Shown: one piece after another, positions 33,374-40,586 of the stretch
How positions within the stretch are numbered: position 1 is the first letter of the stretch
How the letters are laid out: each line of letters begins with the position of its first letter
Notes under the pieces: generated by a model
What the model was told of the DNA's origin: nothing
What the model saw: only the letters and a program-made list of their open reading frames with translations
Database searches by the model: none
Made by a program: the position numbers and the translations under genes
Origin: Flavobacteriales bacterium
GTDB lineage: Bacteria; Bacteroidota; Bacteroidia; NS11-12g; UBA9320
Direction: 5' to 3'
Length of the DNA: 64,000 bases
Assembly (NCBI GenBank): GCA_020635355.1
Contig: JACJZW010000008.1
Span: 65,626 to 129,625 of the forward strand

Positions 33374-33955
33374 TCAATACGACGTTTTTGCCCACTTTTG
33401 ATGAACCATGGCCCAAAGAAGTAGGAAGGTTGAGAACGCTAACGCCATGCCCCCGATGTGTGGAAAGGATACGGCCTTGAAGTTCAACAGCCATTTTGAC
33501 CCCAACAAGGGAGGTTGATACACCATTCCTTCTACCTTTATAGCTGCATTCGGGTCGAGATTGTGCCCATAGTCGTATTCCCAAAGCCAGAAATCGAAGA
33601 TGCCCAATGCGCATAATATCAGAACGGTAAACCCGAAAACATACATCCACCTGGGCTTATTGATTTTCCAGACAACCAAACCGAGTGCAATCAACAACCC
33701 GATGATGTACGGAAATATCTTTAACTCCGGAATGGCATCCGGTTCTATTTTCTGCATGCCGATGTAATGATTGAGAATGTTGATGTTCTGAAGCGTGCTT
33801 TCCTCTTGACCGGTAATCTTGTTCACCCATATATACATCTCAATACCGTCGGGATATTGGGGCGCTTCCAGAGCGATATACCACAAGGGTTGGAAATATA
33901 TAATGATAAGTGCCAGAGACGCCATCAGTACATAGATGCGGGTTAATGGTTTCAT
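33374..33955 (-). CDS. nos-cluster membrane protein, four predicted spans
   Basis: 193 residues from ATG 33955. Hydrophobic segments lie near 5-25, 75-95, 102-122 and 163-185. Between spans 1 and 2 a periplasmic loop has aromatic and acidic residues and a Met/His-containing piece (NINILNHYIGMQKIEPDAI); another loop is LWEYDYGHNLDPNAA. A protein of this type usually lies between nosZ and nosL in Bacteroidota clade II nos clusters. Its role (electron supply or copper handling) has not been shown. A strong hairpin separates it from nosZ. Confidence 0.8.
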   Translation of the reverse strand: MKPLTRIYVLMASLALIIIYFQPLWYIALEAPQYPDGIEMYIWVNKITGQEESTLQNINILNHYIGMQKIEPDAIPELKIFPYIIGLLIALGLVVWKINKPRWMYVFGFTVLILCALGIFDFWLWEYDYGHNLDPNAAIKVEGMVYQPPLLGSKWLLNFKAVSFPHIGGMALAFSTFLLLWAMVHQKWAKTSY

Positions 33956-33979
33956 TAAACGTGATTTTTTTTTGATTAA

Positions 33980-34008
33980 ATCAGCCCCCAAAGCATCTGG
34001 GGGCTGAT
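33980..34008 (-). promoter_or_regulatory. 11-bp stem-loop in the nosZ-downstream spacer
   Basis: ATCAGCCCCCA and TGGGGGCTGAT form a perfect 11-bp stem with a 7-nt loop, 51 nt past the nosZ stop. In the transcript it is followed by TTTAATC rather than a full U-tract, so it may be a leaky terminator or a 3' stabiliser that raises nosZ mRNA over the maturation genes. Confidence 0.7.
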
Positions 34009-34059
34009 CAAGTAACAGTAAATACCTAAAAAGTAGTTACAATGAATTTTGAGTGCTTT

Positions 34060-36027
34060 TTAATCTTCACCAAGCCACCACTTCAATTCGGTGTTGGATC
34101 CACTTGGTGAAACCCGCACATAGCCTTGCATCTCCTGGTGAAGAGCGGAGCAGAAGTCGGTACAGTAGAACGGAAATACTCCCGGTACCTTGGGTTCCCA
34201 CAACAGTGTTTTGGTGACTCCCGGCATGATCAACGTTTCGGAGTTCTGGGCGCCCATCATGGCAAATCCATGCGGCGTATCCCAGTCTTGCTCGAGATTT
34301 GTTACGTGCCAGTATACCTTATCTCCAACCCGTATTCCTTCGATGTTATCCGGCGCAAAGTGAGATCGTATGGACGACATGTAAACGTGTACCTCATTGC
34401 CCTTTCGTTCAACACGAGCTTCTGCCTCTGATTTAACCGCATACGGGTGTTTGTTTTCCTCCAGTTTAAAGAACTTTTTGGAGTTGGGTTTGATCAGCTC
34501 AGCTGCACAGCCCTGGGCATAATGTGGTTCTCCATCGGTTGGGAAGTCCAATAACAGCCTCATTTTGTCCCCTGTGATGTCATAGAGTTGCGCTGAGTGC
34601 GCCAACTCCGGTCCGGTGGGCAGATATCTGTCTTTGGTGATTTTATTCATGGAAACGAGGTATTTTCTCCATGGCTTCATGGATCCACCTCCAGGAATAC
34701 TCAAGTGTCCGATTGAGTAGTAGGAAGGAATTCTATCTACAACCTCCCATGTTCCAATCTTCCATTTAACTACTTCGGAAGAAATGAAGAAGGATGTATA
34801 GGCGTTACCGTCACCGTCAAACTCGGTGTGCAGAGGCCCAAGTCCTCCTGATTTTACAACACCGGTTACAACGCTTTCATATTTCAGAACGGGAACACCA
34901 TCTACTGTTGTTTCATAGTCCTTGTTCTTGATGGCCTCCATCATTTTGTCAAAAGAATGAACCGTAAGATCTGCACTGAGTTTACCACACCCTACGATGT
35001 ATTTACCCGTTGGGTCAACATCTACCCCGTGTGGTGATTTGGGTGTGGGCAGGAAGTAAACCAGACCGGGACAGTTGGTCACGTTCAGAACTTTTACCTT
35101 GTTTTTAACGGTGGACTTTGCCATGTGGGTGGATTCATCCATTTCGTTGTTGCAGTAAGGAGAGGTCCACTCCTCAAATTTTCCTTCCTTAATGTATTCC
35201 TCTGCCTTTTTCCAGTTAATGGCAGCAATGAAATCTTTATCGTTCTGAGAAGCGGTAGCCTCCTTCATGGTAGCTCCCTTCTCAGTGTTATAGGTGGTGA
35301 AGAAGGTCCAGCCATGTGATGGGCCTTTGCCACTACTTGCTAAGTCATAATCGTATCCGGGCATTAGAATCTGGAAAGCCAACTCCATATCTCCATCTTC
35401 CGGAGCAACACTGATGAAGGATATCATCCCTTGAAAGTTCTCCTTATAGGTTTTTATCGAAACATCCTTCTGAGGTATAGGTACAGAAAAGCGTGTTCCT
35501 GCCACCACATATTCCGTATTCATTGTCAAATAAGGAGAGCTGTGATTACCGGCACTGTTAGGGATCTCAATGATTTCGGCTGTTTCAAAAGTGGTGAGAT
35601 CAATCTTGGCTATCCTTGGTGTGTTATTTCCATTGATAAACAGCCATTTACCATCAATTTCACCGTTGGTTTGACTGAGCTTGGGATGGTGGGCATCGTC
35701 CCAGGGAATAAAACCATGAGTCGTATTGAGCATCGGCTTTGTTTCCTCGTCAAAGCCCCACCCTTTTTCAGCATCTACCGAGAATACAGGGATCCTACGG
35801 AAAAGTCGACCAGACGGTAGACCAACCACAGAAACCTGACCACTGAATCCTCCTGAGAAAAATTCGTAAAACTCATCGTGTTCTCCAGGAGCAACATATA
35901 CTTCATCTGCGGCACCGCTCGAAGTAATAGCTCCCTTCTTTCCGTTGTCGTTACCACAACCAGCAACCACCGCCATCATCACAACGGCTGCTATCGAATA
36001 AAGGATTGTTTTCATTCTGATATTCAT
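34060..36027 (-). CDS. nosZ: nitrous oxide reductase, clade II type, lipoprotein-like signal
   Basis: 655 residues. NosZ reduces N2O to N2 using a CuZ cluster in a seven-bladed propeller and a CuA site in a C-terminal cupredoxin domain. CuA ligands are visible as C622, C626, H630 and M633 in FYCTDFCSALHQEM, with a further His in DTPHGFAMMG. Propeller His motifs include TTHGFIPWDDAHHP, KGPSHGW, KSPHGVDVDP, LGPLHTEF and SIGHLSIPGG. The signal peptide (MKTILYSIAAVVMMAVVAGC) is Sec-type with a lipobox cysteine and has no twin arginine, as expected for clade II. ATG 36027 is used; the internal ATG at 36015 is equally good. Confidence 0.97.
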   Translation of the reverse strand: MNIRMKTILYSIAAVVMMAVVAGCGNDNGKKGAITSSGAADEVYVAPGEHDEFYEFFSGGFSGQVSVVGLPSGRLFRRIPVFSVDAEKGWGFDEETKPMLNTTHGFIPWDDAHHPKLSQTNGEIDGKWLFINGNNTPRIAKIDLTTFETAEIIEIPNSAGNHSSPYLTMNTEYVVAGTRFSVPIPQKDVSIKTYKENFQGMISFISVAPEDGDMELAFQILMPGYDYDLASSGKGPSHGWTFFTTYNTEKGATMKEATASQNDKDFIAAINWKKAEEYIKEGKFEEWTSPYCNNEMDESTHMAKSTVKNKVKVLNVTNCPGLVYFLPTPKSPHGVDVDPTGKYIVGCGKLSADLTVHSFDKMMEAIKNKDYETTVDGVPVLKYESVVTGVVKSGGLGPLHTEFDGDGNAYTSFFISSEVVKWKIGTWEVVDRIPSYYSIGHLSIPGGGSMKPWRKYLVSMNKITKDRYLPTGPELAHSAQLYDITGDKMRLLLDFPTDGEPHYAQGCAAELIKPNSKKFFKLEENKHPYAVKSEAEARVERKGNEVHVYMSSIRSHFAPDNIEGIRVGDKVYWHVTNLEQDWDTPHGFAMMGAQNSETLIMPGVTKTLLWEPKVPGVFPFYCTDFCSALHQEMQGYVRVSPSGSNTELKWWLGED

Positions 36028-36034
36028 TTTTTAG

Positions 36035-36517
36035 TTATTGATTATCCGCATCATATTTTCTGAAGTATTCCAGAACTGCACGCGCTTGTTCTTCTGTAAG
36101 GTTTTGATTTGCCATGGGAGAAAGGTATTCCGCCAACAATGCCTTAGCCGTTGGATCTTGTTGTACCATTTTGTCTGGATTTAATATCATATTCATTACC
36201 CAGGATGGATTTCTGCGGTCCAAAACACCCACCAATGCAGGTCCCACATGACGCTTATCCATCTTGTGACACGCCATGCACTTCTGCGTGAACACCTGTT
36301 CTCCGTTAGCGGCTAAATCAGCATCAATACCATCAAAAGACACTTGATGCTGAATGGGGCCTACTCCAAACTCACTTGTCTCAGATTCAGTAGCCAATTC
36401 ATTTGTTGTAGATGTTTCAGTTGTAGAAGAGTTTTGACCTTTATCACCCCCACAGGAGGTCATTATCAGTGCCGTAGCGATCAGCACAAAACCATATTTT
36501 AGGTTTATTTTTTTCAT
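36035..36517 (-). CDS. cytochrome c lipoprotein of the nos operon
   Basis: 160 residues. The lipobox cysteine is at 22 (MTSC). A Ser/Thr/Glu-rich linker (about 25-55) precedes a class I cytochrome c domain with heme site C80, C83, H84 (CMACHK) and a likely axial Met135 in LSPMANQNLT. It lies 7 nt upstream of nosZ and is the probable immediate electron donor to CuA. Both proteins appear lipid-anchored, which would hold donor and acceptor on the same membrane. Confidence 0.92.
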   Translation of the reverse strand: MKKINLKYGFVLIATALIMTSCGGDKGQNSSTTETSTTNELATESETSEFGVGPIQHQVSFDGIDADLAANGEQVFTQKCMACHKMDKRHVGPALVGVLDRRNPSWVMNMILNPDKMVQQDPTAKALLAEYLSPMANQNLTEEQARAVLEYFRKYDADNQ

Positions 36518-36552
36518 TGTTTTATTATTAGGATTTTTCGGTATTGGAAGAA

Positions 36553-37128
36553 TTATTTCTCTTGTGGGAGAAGTACTTTATCAACCACATGCACTATGCC
36601 ATTTGACGCCTTCACTGTGCCAATTATTTTGGCACCTTGAACAAATACTCCATCCTCATTTTTAGTAACCTTGATATTGTGACCGGAAGCCACAAAAAGC
36701 GATTGACCGTCCGATAGCTGGTTTATGTCGTAGGAGCCGGGTGCGGCGTGAAATTGGATAATCTCAGTAAGCTTCATCTGATTCTCGGGCTTCAGAAGGG
36801 TTTCAACAGTTCCTTCAGGAAGCGCATCAAATGCCGCATTGGTTGGGGCAAAAACGGTAAGCGGACCATTGTTTGCCAAGGCCGTTGTCTGATTTGCGGC
36901 TTGCACTGCTGCCACCAGCGTGGTGTGGTCTTTTGATCCTAAAGCAACTTGTAGGATGTTTTGAGATGATTCATTGTCAACCACACCTTCCTGACCACTC
37001 ATTGTTCCATCTGTGGATTTAGCATTTGACGATTCATTGTACTCAACAACTCCTGTCTTGGGAGTAGAGTTACAGGCCGTTAATACACATACTGCTGTTA
37101 TTAATACAGCGATAAATAGACGTTTCAT
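36553..37128 (-). CDS. fasciclin-domain lipoprotein
   Basis: 191 residues from ATG 37128. A lipoprotein signal (MKRLFIAVLITAVCVLTAC) and a short linker are followed by one FAS1 domain (about 60-190): NILQVALGSKDHTTLVAAVQ, LTVFAPTNAAFDALPEGTVE and GIVHVVDKVLLPQ. FAS1 domains mediate adhesion or protein contacts; some bind small ligands. It is the first gene of the nos operon, 35 nt before the cytochrome. A role in nitrous oxide reduction is suggested only by position. Confidence 0.88.
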   Translation of the reverse strand: MKRLFIAVLITAVCVLTACNSTPKTGVVEYNESSNAKSTDGTMSGQEGVVDNESSQNILQVALGSKDHTTLVAAVQAANQTTALANNGPLTVFAPTNAAFDALPEGTVETLLKPENQMKLTEIIQFHAAPGSYDINQLSDGQSLFVASGHNIKVTKNEDGVFVQGAKIIGTVKASNGIVHVVDKVLLPQEK

Positions 37129-37185
37129 CTTCGTATATATTTTGGTTTCACGAAGCAAAGCACGTAAGGTTTATACGCATTAAAT

Positions 37186-37199
37186 ATGATCTATATCAT
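37186..37199 (-). promoter_or_regulatory. FNR-type palindrome upstream of the nos operon
   Basis: ATGAT-CTAT-ATCAT is a perfect palindrome with the TGAT-N4-ATCA core of FNR sites. Its centre is about 64 nt from the first start codon. A degenerate -7 (GTGCTTTG ending at 37156) would put transcription start near 37151, about 41 nt from the centre, which is the class II activator position. Confidence 0.7.
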
Positions 37200-37300
37200 A
37201 AAATATACTGCTTTTGTATCCAAGTGGTTAGCCAAATGGTGCCTTTTGATGAGATAAAATGGGTGCATTCCAGTTTTTTTACACCGAAAACCAATTATCC

Positions 37301-37322
37301 TTATGTGATTTAACTCACATAA
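37301..37322. promoter_or_regulatory. CRP-type palindrome TGTGA-N6-TCACA upstream of the nos operon
   Basis: TTATGTGA (37301-37308) and TCACATAA (37315-37322) are perfect 8-bp arms around TTTAAC, matching the CRP consensus TGTGA-N6-TCACA. It lies about 170 bp upstream of the fasciclin start in the otherwise empty 37129-37419 gap. Confidence 0.7.
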
Positions 37323-37419
37323 TAATGGGTAATGATTTCTGTTTTTTGATTTTGGACGAAACGGTTTTCTCCCGATTATTACCACCGAACGATTCCTGTG
37401 ACAATTAACCAAAAGGCAT

Positions 37420-37447
37420 AAAAAAAGCCGCACAAGGCGACTTTTTA
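37420..37447 (-). terminator. intrinsic terminator after tRNA-Pro
   Basis: On the minus strand AAAAAGTCGC, loop CTTGT, GCGGCTTTTTTT: a 10-bp stem with one T-G pair and a U-tract. It ends the pheS/tRNA-Pro transcript and isolates it from the nos promoter. Confidence 0.75.
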
Positions 37448-37455
37448 AACGGTTG

Positions 37456-37530
37456 TCGGGATGACTGGATTCGAACCAGCGACCACACGCCCCCCAGACG
37501 TGTACTCTAACCGGGCTGAGCTACATCCCG
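37456..37530 (-). tRNA. tRNA-Pro (anticodon GGG)
   Basis: A complete 75-nt cloverleaf: acceptor CGGGATG/CATCCCG, D-arm GCTC-AGCCCGGTTA-GAGT, anticodon stem CACGT/GCGTG with loop CTGGGGG (anticodon GGG), T-arm GCTGG-TTCGAAT-CCAGT and discriminator A. CCA is not encoded. It lies 26 nt downstream of pheS on the same strand. Confidence 0.93.
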
Positions 37531-37556
37531 AAGACGTTGCAAAGGTACATCATCAA

Positions 37557-38573
37557 TCAGACCGATGCGAACTGATTCAAAAAACGTACGTCGTTTTCAA
37601 AAAAGGTTCGAAGATCTTTAACACCATACTGAAACATCGTAATACGTTCGATTCCCATTCCAAAGGCGAATCCTGTGTATGTTTCCGGGTCGATGCCACA
37701 ATTGGACAGGACCTGTTTATCAACCATTCCACAACCCAATATTTCCAACCATCCACTGCCCTTGGTGAGTCGATAATCCGCCTCTGTACCCGTCCCGAGG
37801 TAGATATCCATTTCTGCGCTGGGCTCCGTGAATGGGAAGTAACTGGGCCTGAATCGAACCTGTGTATCTGCCCCGAAGAATTCCTTTACAAACTGAAATA
37901 GGGTTTGTTTGAGATCCGCAAAGGATACCCCTTTATCTATGTATAGTCCTTCGATTTGATGAAAAAAACAATTGGAGCGGGCGCTAATAGCCTCATTACG
38001 ATATACCCGACCGGGTGAGATGGTCCGTATAGGTGGTTTTTGAGATTCCATTACCCGTACCTGAACAGACGATGTATGTGTTCTCAGTGATCGGTCAGCA
38101 TCGATAAAGAATGTATCCTGCATATCGCGGGCAGGGTGATTTTCCGGGAAGTTTAATGCCGAAAAGTTGTGCCAGTCATCTTCAATTTCCGGACCCTCAG
38201 AAACATCAAAGCCCATGCGCATAAAAATATCCGTCATCCGGTTTCGGACAATTTGAAGGGGGTGTCGGTTACCACTTCCGGATTGATAGCCTGGCAAAGT
38301 GTAATCATTCAAATCTTTTTCCGCGTCCGCGTTAGCTGATGACCACGTCTCTTGATGCACCCGATGGGTTTCTTCTGCGAAATTTTTAAGCAGATTGAGC
38401 TCCTTGCCCAGCTCCTTCTTTAATTCCGATGGTACTTCCTTGAAATCGGCGAACAACTGATTCAATTCACTTTTCTTCGTCAGGAATTGCAATCGGAATT
38501 GTTCCACATCCTTTTCCGTTTTAACTGAAAATGCCTCAATGGCTTTTTTGAGTTGTTCGATCCGCTCTTTCAT
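37557..38573 (-). CDS. pheS: phenylalanyl-tRNA synthetase alpha subunit
   Basis: 338 residues from ATG 38573. An N-terminal coiled-coil tRNA-binding arm (about 1-85) is followed by the class II catalytic core. Motifs are TSSVQVRVM, the motif 2 region SPGRVYRNE, FTEPSAEMDIYL and motif 3 AFGMGIERITMFQYG. PheS pairs with PheT, which is not in this window, to charge tRNA-Phe. The -7 element TATTTTTG ends 6 nt before the ATG. Confidence 0.96.
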   Translation of the reverse strand: MKERIEQLKKAIEAFSVKTEKDVEQFRLQFLTKKSELNQLFADFKEVPSELKKELGKELNLLKNFAEETHRVHQETWSSANADAEKDLNDYTLPGYQSGSGNRHPLQIVRNRMTDIFMRMGFDVSEGPEIEDDWHNFSALNFPENHPARDMQDTFFIDADRSLRTHTSSVQVRVMESQKPPIRTISPGRVYRNEAISARSNCFFHQIEGLYIDKGVSFADLKQTLFQFVKEFFGADTQVRFRPSYFPFTEPSAEMDIYLGTGTEADYRLTKGSGWLEILGCGMVDKQVLSNCGIDPETYTGFAFGMGIERITMFQYGVKDLRTFFENDVRFLNQFASV

Positions 38574-38579
38574 CGACAG

Positions 38580-38587
38580 CAAAAATA
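38580..38587 (-). promoter_or_regulatory. -7 element (TATTTTTG) 6 nt before pheS
   Basis: TATTTTTG then CTGTCG and ATG on the minus strand; the leader would be a few bases at most. Confidence 0.5.
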
Positions 38588-38975
38588 AATCGCTTTACCT
38601 TCTTACGTGGAACCGGCTTCATTCACATGGTATAAGGATTTATATCTTTTAAAATTTTAAACTAGTTCTTTATAAGGGCTGTGAATTTGTGGATGAATCG
38701 TTAGCCTGATAAAATGGTATTCAATTACCCACATCGTTTCCCATGACGAGCGCCTGATTTTTCTATGACTTTGTTTGAAGATTTCAATAGCCCACAGGCT
38801 TATGTGGAAAACGATGCGGGAAACGGGATGTTGATGACAATGCCAATAACAATGGATTTATCCAATCATGCTTGAAACTCAAACGGCATTAGTGGGAGCA
38901 ATTGGTCTAATCAACGAGAAATAAACGTTTATAAACAGTTTGGTGTTAATTTATAAGTGATTGATAATCAGTTTA
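38588..38975. other. AT-rich 390-bp intergenic region with DnaA-box-like 9-mers; candidate oriC
   Basis: No gene is visible. It holds TGTGGATGA (38688-38696), TTACCCACA (38725-38733) and TGTGGAAAA (38803-38811), each one mismatch from the DnaA box TTATCCACA/TGTGGATAA, and the weaker TTATCCAAT (38858-38866). AT-rich stretches flank them (about 38636-38675 and 38920-38998). mnmG (gidA), a common neighbour of oriC, lies two genes away, and parS-like sites lie within 4-9 kb. Suggestive, not proven. Confidence 0.5.
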
Positions 38976-40586
38976 TTATTTAATTTTAAGCCAAATATTT
39001 TTTGTTTCCCAGTTCGCCCGGACTTCGATGGGCTTATCCAAGCTAAATAATTGCTCTGGTTGACGCGTTTTAAGAAAATCACCGGCCGTCCATACACGAT
39101 CCAGGTTGGAATCTTGGAACGCTCGAATGAAATATTCTCCAGGTTTTAGATGTGAAAACTGAATGGTGGTATCCGTTTTAATCCGAATCGATTGAATAGT
39201 TTGATTGGATTGCAATGATTTTCGGTAGAGTTCCAAATAGATTGGATCCGAATACACGCTATCGGATAGTTCTACAATAACCTCCAATTGACCCAATTCC
39301 GATGGTTTCATGATGCGAAACGTCACAGTGTCTGGCTGGTCATTTTTACCGGTAGGTGTTTTAAGAGAAGAAGTGGGGAGTATAAGTCGATATTCACTTC
39401 CGGAGCTCAGGTTCGCCTGAAGACTTAATTGAAAGGAGTTCTGAAGTAGTATGGTGTCAATCGCAATCTGGGTACTATCGCTCATTCGAATCAGTTCAAC
39501 CTCCTTGGATGAAAATGATTTAAGTGGAAGATTAGAACTCAGAACAACCTGTTTACCGTTGGCTTGATTTAAGTCTGGCAGGTTAATCTGGAGTTCTGAT
39601 TGATTGGTTTTTATATCCTTCAACACCCCTTCCAATTCAAGTGTATCATCTAGTTGAATATGAAAAAGCAGACTGTCTGAAGGATCGATTTCCTTGGAAT
39701 AACCAGTAAACACACGAAGCGTTTCGGGCTTTATGGAATGAGTGGGAAGTAACCCGGATTTGTGATAGCTATAGTCCGATGGAGAAACGGTTACCTGAAC
39801 GTTGGATGGGAGAGCCTGGGAAAATTCCAGTTCATATTGATTTTGTGCTGCTGATGTAATAGCTGATAGTCGGATGGGTGTTCGCTTAGGTTCTGGAGAA
39901 GCAGCTAAGTGGATGAAATCTCCGGGATTCAATCTGGATACCGAAAAGGCAAATAATTCGTCGGCATCGGGATGGTAGTTACCATTTTGATCATCAAAGG
40001 CAAAGATGGAATAGGAGGTATCCTGAATGTGGTTGAATACAAATCGGCCACCACTGTCGGATTTAGTGATGTAATAAGGTCTCGACGTATAAATGGATGT
40101 GTCATTCTGTTCTTTATACAATACTACAGTGGCCTTGGGTTGTGGCTTGAGAGTCTCTGCGTTGATGATGTTACCCGAAAGTATTCCGGAATCCAGACTG
40201 GATCCGGTTGAAAACACCAGGGTGTATGCCGACAAGATATTCTGCTCATTGACGTCTCGTATGGCATTGCCGAAGTTAAATTGATACGTGGTATATGGAT
40301 TAAGCGGTTCTGGTAGATTTAGGATCAGCGTTTTGTTTTTGATCCGGTGGGTTACCACGCCTCGAAACGGTGGAGAAACGAGTAGTTCCTGGGTAAGATT
40401 TTGAACGGTGATAAATTCATCAAATACCAATCGAATGGTATTGGTTTCAACGGCCGTTGCAGCGCTATCCGGAATGGATGAAAGAACACGAGGTGGTGTT
40501 ACATCCTTATCACCGCCGGAAAGAGGGGTAACGGTAGCACATGCATACAGTAGAATGAGGCCAAGAAGAACCGAACCGAGTTTCAT
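38976..40586 (-). CDS. Ig-like (Big_5) domain lipoprotein
   Basis: 536 residues with a lipoprotein signal (MKLGSVLLGLILLYAC). The mature start TPLSGGDKDVTPPRVLSSIP and following strands form a Big_5 Ig-like domain (about 30-130), with NLPEPLNPYTTYQFNFGNAI as the conserved core. A carboxypeptidase-regulatory-like segment follows (SGNIINAETLKPQPKATVVL, FDDQNGNYHPDADE). The remainder is beta-rich. Proteins of this architecture are widespread in Bacteroidota and presumed to be outer-membrane lipoproteins of unknown function. It overlaps mnmG by 4 nt. Confidence 0.85.
   Translation of the reverse strand: MKLGSVLLGLILLYACATVTPLSGGDKDVTPPRVLSSIPDSAATAVETNTIRLVFDEFITVQNLTQELLVSPPFRGVVTHRIKNKTLILNLPEPLNPYTTYQFNFGNAIRDVNEQNILSAYTLVFSTGSSLDSGILSGNIINAETLKPQPKATVVLYKEQNDTSIYTSRPYYITKSDSGGRFVFNHIQDTSYSIFAFDDQNGNYHPDADELFAFSVSRLNPGDFIHLAASPEPKRTPIRLSAITSAAQNQYELEFSQALPSNVQVTVSPSDYSYHKSGLLPTHSIKPETLRVFTGYSKEIDPSDSLLFHIQLDDTLELEGVLKDIKTNQSELQINLPDLNQANGKQVVLSSNLPLKSFSSKEVELIRMSDSTQIAIDTILLQNSFQLSLQANLSSGSEYRLILPTSSLKTPTGKNDQPDTVTFRIMKPSELGQLEVIVELSDSVYSDPIYLELYRKSLQSNQTIQSIRIKTDTTIQFSHLKPGEYFIRAFQDSNLDRVWTAGDFLKTRQPEQLFSLDKPIEVRANWETKNIWLKIK

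Noticed and set aside
33372..33650. N-terminal extension of NosL by 93 residues
   Set aside because: It runs through the coding sequence of the upstream membrane protein in another frame; the lipoprotein signal starts at ATG 33371.
33973..33984. FNR-like TTGATTAAATCA near the nos spacer
   Set aside because: Half-sites are separated by 3 rather than 4 bases and the right half is part of the stem-loop arm; spacing is not compatible with an FNR dimer.
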